Positions 25,503 through 33,435 of a DNA stretch of 64,000 bases are shown here, piece after piece. The notes below the pieces were generated by a model, which saw only the letters and a list, made by a program, of their open reading frames with translations, was not told the origin of the DNA and made no database searches. Within the stretch, counting starts at the first letter, position 1. Every line of letters begins with the position of its first letter. The stretch is from Paenibacillus silvestris (GTDB taxonomy: Bacteria; Bacillota; Bacilli; Paenibacillales; NBRC-103111): contig NZ_WTUZ01000012.1 in NCBI RefSeq assembly GCF_009882985.1, forward strand, positions 1-64,000, read 5' to 3'. Both the position numbers and the translations under genes were made by a program.

Positions 25503-25575
25503 GAGAGTTGATGTAGGTCTTTTAGACCATATAGCATGATATTGTACGACAAACCATGACATGACATGTGCAGGG

Positions 25576-25669
25576 TTCGATAATGGCAAACTTGCCGAAA
25601 GGTAAGGACGCAAAGCCGAGGGTCTACGGTTCCTATGGAACTACGACAGCCTGGTTACCGAAAATCGAT
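25576..25669 (+). ncRNA. cyclic-di-GMP-I (GEMM-I) riboswitch aptamer
   Basis: The conserved cores are present in order: GGCAAAC, a GAAA tetraloop on TTGCC/GGTAA, GGACGCAAAGCC, a second arm closed by GGTTCC/GGAACT, and GGTTACCG. P1 pairs TCGAT (25577-25581) with ATCGA (25664-25668). It aligns position by position with the well-studied Vc2 aptamer core. The expression platform is the terminator at 25689. The controlled gene is a PilZ protein, itself a c-di-GMP receptor family. Confidence 0.96.
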
Positions 25670-25688
25670 GCTTTTTTAGATTGAGGTA

Positions 25689-25727
25689 ATAGGCTGTCCC
25701 CGACAAAAGGGGCAGTCTATTTTTTTA
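25689..25727 (+). terminator. riboswitch expression-platform terminator
   Basis: ATAGGCTGTCCCC pairs with GGGGCAGTCTAT around GACAAAA, followed by seven T's. It lies between the aptamer and the PilZ gene, so ligand binding probably changes read-through. The sign of control cannot be read with certainty. Confidence 0.9.
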
Positions 25728-25756
25728 TATGAAACGCGGGGGAGGGTGATCAAGAA

Positions 25757-26488
25757 ATGGTTAGCAAAGATAAATCAGCGAAGTATGGCAGCAAGGAAGG
25801 GTATGACGCTGATGTGATGATTGACAGCAAAGCAATGCTGAGCAAGGAAGATTTCGTAGCCACTGGCGTATTGACCTATGCACTCGGTGATATCATTGAA
25901 GTGGAGCTGCCGGAATATGATGTTTTTGCGCTGGGAGATAAGTGTAAAATGACGGTATACACGAAATCCGGGCTGTTCGTTATGGACACGACAGTTGTGG
26001 CCAAAGAGCGGGGCTCATTAATTGTTCTGAATCCTCCTGAAAACCGCAGGAAGTTCACGGAAAAGCGGGAGTTCCCCCGCGTGGATGTGAAGAATGAAGG
26101 GCTTCTCTTCGGACTTCAAGACAAAAACAAGAAACTTAAACATCAGTTTGAAACACCGATGCGGTTTTCTATCAAGAATCTATCCATTAATGGCCTAGGA
26201 TTCACAATTAATGAGAATGTGATGCTAGAAAAAGTCATTCAGAAGAATTCCCAACTGGAAGTAGAGTTGATTTTGGGCTTTTTGGTGCCATGTACAATGG
26301 AAATTGTTCGGCAAGAAAAAACGAATGACGGCTATTATTACGGGGCTAGTTTTATTAGCATTCCAGAGGAGAAAACGAACGCGCTGCGCGGATTTATTTT
26401 AAAAAATCAGATTGAAACCTACTTCGTCCAGAAGCGGGAAAATGAAACAAAAAAAGCACTGGAAAAAAAGTCTGCGGCTAATCAGTAG
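25757..26488 (+). CDS. PilZ-domain cyclic-di-GMP receptor, YcgR/YpfA type
   Basis: 243 residues, cytosolic. An N-terminal YcgR-like flexible domain (about 30-110) is followed by PilZ (about 112-220). The ligand motifs are present: RxxxR as REFPR near residue 113, and (D/N)xSxxG as NLSINGLG near 145. Bacillus YpfA/MotI, a related protein, binds c-di-GMP and brakes the flagellar motor. A motility or surface role is likely here but not shown. GGAGGGTGAT precedes the ATG. It is preceded by a c-di-GMP riboswitch, and its terminator overlaps the 3' end. Confidence 0.92.
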   Translation: MVSKDKSAKYGSKEGYDADVMIDSKAMLSKEDFVATGVLTYALGDIIEVELPEYDVFALGDKCKMTVYTKSGLFVMDTTVVAKERGSLIVLNPPENRRKFTEKREFPRVDVKNEGLLFGLQDKNKKLKHQFETPMRFSIKNLSINGLGFTINENVMLEKVIQKNSQLEVELILGFLVPCTMEIVRQEKTNDGYYYGASFISIPEEKTNALRGFILKNQIETYFVQKRENETKKALEKKSAANQ

Positions 26489-26506
26489 CCTACAGGCTTT
26501 TTTTTG
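26465..26506 (+). terminator. terminator of the PilZ gene
   Basis: AAAGTCTG pairs with CAGGCTTT, with GGCT/AGCC inside, then eight T's. It overlaps the last codons. Confidence 0.8.
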
Positions 26507-26566
26507 CGTTCCAAGTACTATATAATAAGAAGGATGATTTTCGAAAATTAAGGAGTTGTAACTACG

Positions 26567-27667
26567 ATGGCTTTGAAAGCAGGTATCGTCGGTCTACCGA
26601 ACGTAGGAAAATCGACATTGTTTAATGCAATTACACAGGCGGGGGCAGAATCTGCAAACTATCCGTTCTGTACGATAGATCCGAATGTTGGGGTAGTTGA
26701 AGTACCTGACGAGAGATTGCACAAGCTGGTAGAGATGATTGTCCCTAAAAGCATTGTTCCGACAGCCTTTGAATTCGTTGATATTGCGGGTTTGGTGAAG
26801 GGCGCGAGCAAAGGCGAGGGGCTTGGAAATAAATTTTTGGCACATATTCGTGAAGTGGATGCCATTGTGCATGTTGTCCGCTGTTTTGAGGATGATAATA
26901 TTACTCACGTCTCCGGTAAAGTAGATCCGATTGGCGATATCGAGACGATTAATCTTGAATTGATCTTGGCTGACATTGAGTCTGTCGAGAAAAAGATCGA
27001 GCGCTCCCGCAAAAACCTGAAAGGCGGCGACAAGAAAGTTGTAGCTGAGGTTGAGTGTCTGGAACGCATCAAGGAAGCTCTTTATAACGATCTGCCAGCG
27101 CGCAGTATCGATTTGAGCGATGATGAGAAGCTGCTCGTTCGCGACCTTCACTTGCTGACAATGAAGCCTGTTCTTTATGCGGCCAACGTGAGCGAAGACG
27201 AAGTATCCACAGCAGATGAGAATCCATTCGTCAAAATCGTTAAAGAGTACGCAGAGAAAGAAAACAACGAAGTTGTTTCGATCAGCGCGAAAGTGGAATC
27301 CGAGATTGCTGAGCTCGAAGAAGAAGAAAAAGCAATGTTCCTCGAAGAGTTGGGACTTCAAGAGTCCGGCTTGAATAGATTGATTAAAGCAGCATATCGC
27401 AAGCTTGGCTTGTATACGTATTTTACAGCTGGGGTGCAGGAAGTTAGAGCTTGGACGATCCGCAAAGGAACGAAAGCTCCTCAAGCGGCGGGTGTTATTC
27501 ATACCGATTTCGAGCGTGGATTTATTCGTGCCGAGGTTGTATCTTATACGGATTTGGTAACGGCTGGCTCCATGAATGGCGCGAAGGAAAAAGGGCAAGT
27601 GCGTCTGGAAGGTAAAGAGTACGTGGTAAATGACGGCGACGTTATGCACTTCCGATTTAATGTTTAA
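26567..27667 (+). CDS. ychF: redox-regulated ATPase YchF (OLA1 family)
   Basis: 366 residues, the family's usual size. An Obg-class P-loop protein: G1 is GLPNVGKST (residues 9-17), and G3 with its flank is [21 protein letters not shown] helical insert and the C-terminal TGS domain ([20 protein letters not shown]) follow. Family members prefer ATP and bind ribosomes; the cell role concerns stress and translation. AAGGAG precedes the ATG. In Bacillus ychF lies near the origin, away from prfA, so its position directly before prfA is a local feature. Confidence 0.97.
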   Translation: MALKAGIVGLPNVGKSTLFNAITQAGAESANYPFCTIDPNVGVVEVPDERLHKLVEMIVPKSIVPTAFEFVDIAGLVKGASKGEGLGNKFLAHIREVDAIVHVVRCFEDDNITHVSGKVDPIGDIETINLELILADIESVEKKIERSRKNLKGGDKKVVAEVECLERIKEALYNDLPARSIDLSDDEKLLVRDLHLLTMKPVLYAANVSEDEVSTADENPFVKIVKEYAEKENNEVVSISAKVESEIAELEEEEKAMFLEELGLQESGLNRLIKAAYRKLGLYTYFTAGVQEVRAWTIRKGTKAPQAAGVIHTDFERGFIRAEVVSYTDLVTAGSMNGAKEKGQVRLEGKEYVVNDGDVMHFRFNV

Positions 27668-27699
27668 TCAATAAAAAATAAAGAAAGGAGTGATCCGTT

Positions 27700-28776
27700 A
27701 TGTTGGATCGACTTCAGTCCGTTGTGGACCGCTATGATAAATTAAGTGAGCTGCTGTGTGACCCGGATGTGACGAGTGATACTAAGAAGCTTAGAGAGTA
27801 TTCGAAGGAACAGTCCGATCTTCAGGAAGCCTACGATGCTTACAATGAATATAAGAGCGTAAGCGAGCAATTGGCAGACGCGAAAGCGATGCAGAATGAA
27901 AAGCTTGATGATGAAATGCGTGAAATGGTGAAAATGGAGATCGATGAGCTTAGCGAGCAAGCAGCTAGTCTGGAAGAACAACTCAGAATGCTCATGATGC
28001 CAAAGGATCCGAATGACGACAAGAACGTCATCGTTGAAATCCGCGGAGCGGCAGGTGGCGATGAAGCCGCGTTATTCGCAGGGGATCTTTACCGTATGTA
28101 TACCCGCTATGCGGACGGGCAAGGATGGAAAACGGAAATTCTGGATGCTTCCGTCAATGATTTGGGCGGATTTAAAGAGATTATTTTCATGATCACAGGT
28201 AAAGGCGCTTTTAGTAAGCTGAAGTTTGAGAGCGGGGCGCACCGTGTACAGCGTATTCCAGTAACTGAATCAGGCGGACGTATTCATACTTCTACTTCGA
28301 CAGTTGTTGTGATGCCTGAGGCGGAAGAAGTGGAGATCATTATTAATGACTCGGATATCCGCGTAGATACATTCTGTTCAAGCGGAGCGGGCGGTCAGTC
28401 CGTTAATACGACGAAATCAGCGGTTCGCGTGACGCACGTGCCTACGGGAATTGTTGCAACATGTCAGGACGGCAAATCGCAAAACTCCAATAAGGAGCAA
28501 GCGCTTCGCGTACTGCGTGCACGGATTTCCGATAAGATTCGTGAGGAAGAGGAAGCGAAATACTCAGGCGAGCGTAAAAGCAAAGTCGGTACAGGTGACC
28601 GTTCCGAGCGAATTCGCACGTACAACTTCCCTCAAAGCCGGATTACGGATCACAGGATTGGTTTGACGCTCCACCGACTAGATACAGTGCTTAACGGTGA
28701 CATGGCAGAAATCGTGTCGGCGCTAACGATTGCTGCACAGTCGGATGCTTTGGATAATGGGGAGCAGGCAATGTGA
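27700..28776 (+). CDS. prfA: peptide chain release factor 1
   Basis: Ends translation at UAA and UAG. In the 358 residues the stop-codon-reading tripeptide PVT is at 187-189 and the catalytic GGQ at 231-233 ([10 protein letters not shown]), with the usual N-terminal helical domain. AAAGGAG precedes the ATG. The stop codon overlaps the start of prmC, whose product methylates the GGQ glutamine. Confidence 0.98.
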   Translation: MLDRLQSVVDRYDKLSELLCDPDVTSDTKKLREYSKEQSDLQEAYDAYNEYKSVSEQLADAKAMQNEKLDDEMREMVKMEIDELSEQAASLEEQLRMLMMPKDPNDDKNVIVEIRGAAGGDEAALFAGDLYRMYTRYADGQGWKTEILDASVNDLGGFKEIIFMITGKGAFSKLKFESGAHRVQRIPVTESGGRIHTSTSTVVVMPEAEEVEIIINDSDIRVDTFCSSGAGGQSVNTTKSAVRVTHVPTGIVATCQDGKSQNSNKEQALRVLRARISDKIREEEEAKYSGERKSKVGTGDRSERIRTYNFPQSRITDHRIGLTLHRLDTVLNGDMAEIVSALTIAAQSDALDNGEQAM

Positions 28777-29663
28777 TGCCGACTGCCTCGAAGACGATTA
28801 GAGAAGCCTATGTAGAGGCTTCTTCTTTTTTAGGGAAGTTGGGTGTAGCTGAGGCTGCTTCCTGTGTGGAGCTTTTGCTGCAGCACCTACTGGGCTGCAG
28901 TCGGACGGAACTGCTGTTCCGTTTCCAGGAACAGTTCCCTGCTGAGCTGGAGGGCGCTTGGCGCCAGCTAGTGGAGAGGAAGGCCGCGGGTGAGCCGGTA
29001 CAGTATGTAATCGGCGAGCAGGATTTCTACGGCCTTACGTTCGCGGTTAGCCCGGCGGTGCTGATTCCGCGGCCGGAGACGGAGCTGCTCGTGGAGGCTT
29101 TGCTCCACGAGGGCTCGCGTCTGTTCCCGCAAGGCGCTCCGCTGCTTGCGGATGTTGGCACCGGGAGCGGCATCATCCCGGTGACCGTGGCTCACGCGCG
29201 CCCTGACTGGCGCGTGGCTGCCAGCGACATCTCCGCGGCAGCGCTGGAGATGGCCCGCTCGAACGCGCAGCGCCACGGCGTGGCTGCGCGGGTGGAGTGG
29301 CTCGAGGGTGACCTCCTCGAGCCTTATATTGAGCGCCGGATCGCTCCGGATATACTGGTGTCTAACCCACCATATATCCCTGATGGCGAGCTCCCGGCGC
29401 TGATGCCGGAGGTGCGGCTGTTCGAGCCGCACACGGCTTTGTTCGGCGGTGTCGAGGGACTCGACCTGTACCGCCGGATGGTTGGGCAGCTGCCGCTATT
29501 GCCGCGAATCCCGACTGTGGTCGGGTTCGAGGTGGGCATCGGGCAGGCGGAGGCTGTTGCGGCGATGCTGCGCGCCGCCGCGGATTGGGAGGAGATCCGG
29601 TTCGTGCCGGATCTCCAGGGGATTGATCGCCACGTGATCGCGATCCGGGCGCGGGAGCTCTAG
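28776..29663 (+). CDS. prmC: release factor glutamine methyltransferase
   Basis: Transfers a methyl group from S-adenosylmethionine to the GGQ glutamine of release factors. 295 residues: an N-terminal helical release-factor-binding domain, then a Rossmann methyltransferase with the SAM loop DVGTGSGIIPV and the catalytic NPPY near residue 197. It overlaps prfA by one base (TGATG); a GTG three bases earlier is equally possible. The last two thirds are visibly richer in G and C than the neighbours, although the family identity is unambiguous. It is followed by tandem and composite repeats. Confidence 0.97.
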   Translation: MPTASKTIREAYVEASSFLGKLGVAEAASCVELLLQHLLGCSRTELLFRFQEQFPAELEGAWRQLVERKAAGEPVQYVIGEQDFYGLTFAVSPAVLIPRPETELLVEALLHEGSRLFPQGAPLLADVGTGSGIIPVTVAHARPDWRVAASDISAAALEMARSNAQRHGVAARVEWLEGDLLEPYIERRIAPDILVSNPPYIPDGELPALMPEVRLFEPHTALFGGVEGLDLYRRMVGQLPLLPRIPTVVGFEVGIGQAEAVAAMLRAAADWEEIRFVPDLQGIDRHVIAIRAREL

Positions 29664-29667
29664 GGTT

Positions 29668-29741
29668 CTTGATCTGTACGCACTTGATCTGTACGCACTT
29701 GATCTGTACGCACTTGATCATTTTCCCTTGATCTGTACGCA
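29668..29741 (+). repeat. 15-bp tandem repeat after prmC
   Basis: CTTGATCTGTACGCA occurs at 29668, 29683 and 29698. A 14-base degenerate unit (CTTGATCATTTTCC) follows, then a fourth exact unit at 29727. It begins five bases after the prmC stop. It is not a CRISPR array, because there are no spacers. Confidence 0.85.
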
Positions 29742-29763
29742 CTTGTTCTCACTTAGCTATTAG

Positions 29764-29940
29764 GGAACTACAGTCCGCTATTTGCTTACAAAGGCACTTC
29801 TTCCACCTGTAAGGGGAACTACGGTCCGCTATATTGCGGCTTTGGCTCGAAAAACGTGCTAGGAGGCCCAAATAAGACCCTGTAGTTCCCCCAGAAAGAG
29901 GAAACAGCCTGTTTTCCTCGCAATAGAGTACTCCAGTTCC
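29764..29940. repeat. four-unit composite repeat, copy B
   Basis: Units lie at 29764 (GGAACTACAGTCCGCTATT) and 29815 on plus, and at 29871-29889 and 29922-29940 on minus. Steps are 51, 56 and 51 bases, the same geometry as copy A. The spacer between the inverted units holds its own hairpin (GAGGAAACAG/CTGTTTTCCTC). The gap from prmC to spoIIR contains only this and the 15-bp tandem repeat. Confidence 0.8.
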
Positions 29941-30076
29941 CTTAAGATGATCGGAATGCTGGTTTCGCTCTTACAACTCTATCAAATCTACCAAATTTAA
30001 ATAGATTACTAGGTTTAGCCTCTCCTCTTTTTGCCTATACTGGCTAGTAGAAGCGAAGGGAAAGGGGCTTTTCCTC

Positions 30077-30820
30077 ATGGTAAAAAGAACGGATCGCCAT
30101 TCATTCAAGCACTTATTATTCGTGGCTTTTGCACTTATTGTTATGATAACTAGCTGGGAATCCAATCGTACCAATGCGGCGGTTATTTCGCCTACTATAC
30201 CGGAAGAATCTATTCGCTTGCGTATTCTAGCAAACTCTGATTCAGCGCAGGATCAGGCTCTGAAACGTGAAATTCGTGATGCGATTATTGTGCGTATGCA
30301 GGACTGGGTTGTTGGCCCGCACTCTTTGGATGAAGCAAGAGCAGTGGTAGTGGCTCATTTGCCAGAGTTCGATGCGCTGGTAGGGCAAATGATCGAATCT
30401 CGTGGATATCGCTATACACATACGGTTGAACTTGGCAAAGTTCCTTTCCCAACGAAAATGTACGGCAACGAAGTTTACCCTGCAGGTGATTACGAGGCGC
30501 TTCGCGTCACGATTGGCAGCGGGGAAGGTCAGAATTGGTGGTGTGTGCTGTTTCCACCGCTTTGCTTTGTAGACTCTGTTTCAGGAGAAGCGGTAGCAGC
30601 AGCTGCTGTTGTAGCCAAAACAGAGAGCCAAGACAAGATTAAAACTTCACCTGCACCAACAGCAAAAGCAAAACAGGCTAAAGAGGTGAAAGTTAGCGCG
30701 GAAGAGAAAGTGCAGCCTGTTATTGCTGACGCTACTACTGATGCAGCTGCGGACTCACAGCCCAAAGTGAAGTTTTTCATTTGGGAAATGACTAAAAAGA
30801 TCGTTTCATGGTTTAGTTAA
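30077..30820 (+). CDS. spoIIR: stage II sporulation protein R
   Basis: Forespore signalling protein, secreted into the space between the two membranes. There it triggers SpoIIGA to process pro-sigma-E in the mother cell. 247 residues: a signal or anchor helix (HLLFVAFALIVMITSW), then the family core (ESIRLRILANSDSAQDQALKR; GNEVYPAGDYEALRVTIG; GQNWWCVLFPPLCFVD). A long Ala/Lys-rich linker of about 55 residues precedes the conserved C-terminal FFIWEM stretch. The position after prfA-prmC matches Bacillus. No convincing sigma-F promoter was identified by eye. Confidence 0.96.
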   Translation: MVKRTDRHSFKHLLFVAFALIVMITSWESNRTNAAVISPTIPEESIRLRILANSDSAQDQALKREIRDAIIVRMQDWVVGPHSLDEARAVVVAHLPEFDALVGQMIESRGYRYTHTVELGKVPFPTKMYGNEVYPAGDYEALRVTIGSGEGQNWWCVLFPPLCFVDSVSGEAVAAAAVVAKTESQDKIKTSPAPTAKAKQAKEVKVSAEEKVQPVIADATTDAAADSQPKVKFFIWEMTKKIVSWFS

Positions 30821-30848
30821 TTGGTTTAGTTAATAGGTTTAGTTATTT
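30810..30848 (+). repeat. 13-bp tandem repeat at the end of spoIIR
   Basis: GGTTTAGTTAATT, GGTTTAGTTAATA and GGTTTAGTTATTT stand head to tail from 30810, followed by more degenerate units. The first unit contains the last two codons and the stop of spoIIR. Confidence 0.7.
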
Positions 30849-30918
30849 GTTTTAGTTTGTCTAGTTACTTGGTTGAATTAATACCTACAATTCATTTCGG
30901 AAGTAAGGATGATAGATC

Positions 30919-31986
30919 GTGACAAAATACTGGAAAGTGGACCCGGATAGGGTCAGTGACAACGGTGGAGAAATAGTAGAGGCCGCAGCGCTTCTGCGGA
31001 GCGGAGACACCGTAGCTTTCCCAACGGAAACGGTATACGGCCTTGGAGCTGATGCTACGAATACCACTGCGGTAGAACGTATCTTCTCAGCCAAAGGACG
31101 ACCATCGGATAATCCACTGATCGTCCATATCGCGGATGCCGGGCAGCTCGCAGATCTCGTTGAGCCGACTAGTGTCACGCCTGATCATCATAGGCTTATG
31201 GAGGCTTTCTGGCCTGGCCCTCTAACGATTGTGCTGCCTGTGAAAACAGGTAGCATTTCGTCGTTGGTGACTGCCGGTCTTACGACCGTAGGCGTTCGTA
31301 TACCCGATCATCCTGTAGCGCTGGAACTGCTTCGCAAAGCAGAACTTCCAATTGCAGCGCCAAGCGCCAACAGCTCTGGTCGACCGAGTCCGACGCTGGC
31401 TTCACATGTTCGAGAAGATCTTGATGGCCGAATCGGTGGGATTGTGGATGGCGGCGGGACGGGCGTAGGTGTTGAATCGACGGTGATTCAGCTTGTAGAA
31501 GGTGGGCTGTATATTTTACGTCCAGGCGGCGTTACGGCAGAGCAGTTGCAGTCCACGCTGCCAGCTATTCGAATTCATGAAACAGAACGGGAAGATGTAC
31601 AAGCTTCAGAAACACCCCGTGCTCCGGGCATGAAGTACACGCACTATGCGCCGAAGGGATACATGCATATCGTATATGGAGATGATGCCCCTGCAGTGGC
31701 TGCTTGGATTCAGCGCGACATTCAAGCGGCTATGGAACGCGGGGAATCGACGGGTATTCTTACTTTTGAAGAGAGAGCCTCTCAGTTTGAAGCTGATCTG
31801 GTCATTGCGTGCGGCTCGTTAGCTGAACCAGAAACGATTGCTCAGGAGCTTTACGCCGCATTAAGGAAATTTGACCAGCAAGGGATTCAGTATATTGTCG
31901 CAGAAGGCTGCCCAGAAACGGGGATTGGTCAGGCAATTATGAATCGTCTGCGCAAGGCAGCCGGTCACCGGCTTGTACGTGTTTAG
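30919..31986 (+). CDS. tsaC: L-threonylcarbamoyladenylate synthase (Sua5 type)
   Basis: Makes threonylcarbamoyl-AMP from threonine, bicarbonate and ATP for t6A37 of ANN-decoding tRNAs. 355 residues: a YrdC domain (about 20-210, FPTETVYGLGADATN; KGRPSDNPLIVHI; SANSSGRPSPT) plus the C-terminal Sua5 domain, joined by PGMKYTHYAP, so it is the long Sua5/YwlC form. The GTG start follows AAGGATG. Its place after spoIIR and before mntP and ywlE matches the Bacillus ywl cluster. Confidence 0.97.
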   Translation: MTKYWKVDPDRVSDNGGEIVEAAALLRSGDTVAFPTETVYGLGADATNTTAVERIFSAKGRPSDNPLIVHIADAGQLADLVEPTSVTPDHHRLMEAFWPGPLTIVLPVKTGSISSLVTAGLTTVGVRIPDHPVALELLRKAELPIAAPSANSSGRPSPTLASHVREDLDGRIGGIVDGGGTGVGVESTVIQLVEGGLYILRPGGVTAEQLQSTLPAIRIHETEREDVQASETPRAPGMKYTHYAPKGYMHIVYGDDAPAVAAWIQRDIQAAMERGESTGILTFEERASQFEADLVIACGSLAEPETIAQELYAALRKFDQQGIQYIVAEGCPETGIGQAIMNRLRKAAGHRLVRV

Positions 31987-32003
31987 CTAGCATGATTCCC
32001 AGT

Positions 32004-32036
32004 TTGTCCGCATATCTTGGTTAAGAAAGCGGACAA
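32004..32036 (+). promoter_or_regulatory. hairpin abutting the mntP ribosome site
   Basis: TTGTCCGC (32004-32011) pairs with GCGGACAA (32029-32036). The 3' arm runs into the ribosome site AAGGGGG, sharing its first two bases, so the stem could limit access by ribosomes. Confidence 0.5.
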
Positions 32037-32050
32037 GGGGGACAGCACTT

Positions 32051-32611
32051 ATGCTCGTAAACGGCGTTGAATTTGGACAGATAATTACCATATTCATTAT
32101 GGCGATAGCCTTGGGTTTGGATGCTTTTTCCTTGGGAATTGGTATCGGCATGAAGGGGATTCGCTTGGTGGATATTTTTAAAATAAGCATGGTGATTGGC
32201 ATTTTTCATATCATAATGCCATTAATGGGCATTTTTATGGGGCAATATGTCTCGCTTCTCCTTGGTAATGTGGCTACTGCAGCTGGCGGATGTTTGCTCA
32301 TTCTTCTGGGCTCCCATATGGTATATAGTTCAATTAGAGGAGAGGAAGCAACTTCTTTTGATCATAGATCCTTATGGGGGCTGACGATTTTTGCGCTTAG
32401 TGTCAGTATTGATTCATTCTCGGTAGGTGTATCCTTAGGGATGTTTGCGACGGATATCCTGTTAACCGTGCTTGTATTTGGTTTGTTCGGTGCGTTGCTT
32501 TCTGTAGCTGGATTATTGGTGGGCAGGCGGGTGAACGGCTGGGTTGGCGAGTATGGCGAAGCGTTTGGCGGGCTTATTCTGCTCGCGTTTGGGATCAAGT
32601 TTTTGCTATGA
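32051..32611 (+). CDS. mntP: manganese efflux pump MntP
   Basis: 186 residues and six membrane helices in two halves. The DUF204/MntP metal motifs appear in both: ALGLDAFSLGIGIG (about 18-31) and SVSIDSFSVGVSLG (about 118-131). It exports Mn2+ to avoid intoxication. AAGGGGG lies 9 bases ahead of the ATG, partly in a hairpin. The leader is too short for the yybP-ykoY manganese riboswitch that controls some mntP genes. Confidence 0.95.
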   Translation: MLVNGVEFGQIITIFIMAIALGLDAFSLGIGIGMKGIRLVDIFKISMVIGIFHIIMPLMGIFMGQYVSLLLGNVATAAGGCLLILLGSHMVYSSIRGEEATSFDHRSLWGLTIFALSVSIDSFSVGVSLGMFATDILLTVLVFGLFGALLSVAGLLVGRRVNGWVGEYGEAFGGLILLAFGIKFLL

Positions 32612-32694
32612 TACAATAAGAGGCGGAGCTGGATCTGCTTATGTAAGTTAGAAAGCTCAGTTCATGTATAAATTAAAAGTTTGCTTATGCACAA

Positions 32695-32759
32695 GAAGTA
32701 AGTTTTCCTACGGAAAACTCAGCCTATGCTTACGAAGTAAGTTTTCCTACGGAAAACTC
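32695..32759 (+). repeat. tandem hairpin repeat ahead of ywlE
   Basis: A 26-base sequence (GAAGTAAGTTTTCC, then TACGGAAAACTC) is present exactly at 32695-32720 and 32734-32759, with a 39-base period. Each copy folds into GTTTTCCtacGGAAAAC. The second ends 3 bases before the ribosome site of ywlE. A related two-hairpin leader stands before atpZ (41481-41525). Confidence 0.85.
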
Positions 32760-32772
32760 TGAGGAGGATCTC

Positions 32773-33375
32773 ATGTTGCGAATTCTATTTGTCTGTACAG
32801 GAAATACGTGCCGCAGTCCATTAGCCGAAGGTTTGCTGCGTATCAGGGTGCACCAAGAAGGACTTGCGGCGGAAGTTCGTTCAGCTGGCGTATCCGCGAT
32901 GACGGGCACTCCGATCTCCCGAAATAGTGCAGCGCTGCTGCAGGAAGCAGGGTTCAAAGAGTCTATTCGTTCATTAGCCATTCAAGAGTCTGAGGTGAAG
33001 TGGGCAGATCTCATTTTGACGATGACGATGGGGCATAAACGTACGGTTATCCAGCGGTTCCCGGGTGCAATTGATAAGATTTTTACGCTCAAAGAATATG
33101 TAGAGGACGATCATCGAATCCTTCAGGCGATTGAGGAAAGGGAGAGGCTGGTAACGGAAGTTCAGCTTAAGCAGGCTCTTTCACAAACGGTAACCGTCGA
33201 GGAGCGAAATCGGATTTATAAGCTTGAAGATTCAATTCCGGATTACGATATTTCTGACCCATACGGTGGACCATTGGAAGTTTATCGGCAGACGGCGAAT
33301 GAAATTAACGGAAGTTTAGATAAATTGGTTAAAAAGATCCGCGAGCGAAAAGATGACCCGCAGCCTGGCAAATGA
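32773..33375 (+). CDS. ywlE: protein arginine phosphatase YwlE, with a central insertion
   Basis: Low-molecular-weight phosphatase family. The P-loop CTGNTCRS (Cys8 to Ser15) contains the Thr that in Bacillus YwlE selects phosphoarginine over phosphotyrosine. The general acid is Asp162 in SDPYGGP. YwlE removes the marks made by the McsB kinase on proteins destined for ClpCP. The protein has 200 residues against about 150 in Bacillus. The excess is a charged helical insert of roughly 40-45 residues (about 118-158) between the conserved FTLKEYV and SDPYGG. GAGGAGG precedes the ATG. Confidence 0.92.
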   Translation: MLRILFVCTGNTCRSPLAEGLLRIRVHQEGLAAEVRSAGVSAMTGTPISRNSAALLQEAGFKESIRSLAIQESEVKWADLILTMTMGHKRTVIQRFPGAIDKIFTLKEYVEDDHRILQAIEERERLVTEVQLKQALSQTVTVEERNRIYKLEDSIPDYDISDPYGGPLEVYRQTANEINGSLDKLVKKIRERKDDPQPGK

Positions 33376-33435
33376 TTTGCGGAGACATCTTTACACCTCA
33401 CGTATAATGCGATAAGATGGATGTATCAAGCAAGA

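Noticed and set aside
26594..27649. Long minus-strand reading frame opposite ychF (351 codons)
   Set aside because: It is the antisense of a clear YchF gene; the translation is Asn/Phe/Cys-rich with no domain and no ribosome site.
29668..29741. CRISPR array
   Set aside because: Units are 15 bases and contiguous, with no spacers and no cas genes nearby.
31987..32050. yybP-ykoY manganese riboswitch before mntP
   Set aside because: The 64-base leader is too short and the conserved aptamer loops are absent.
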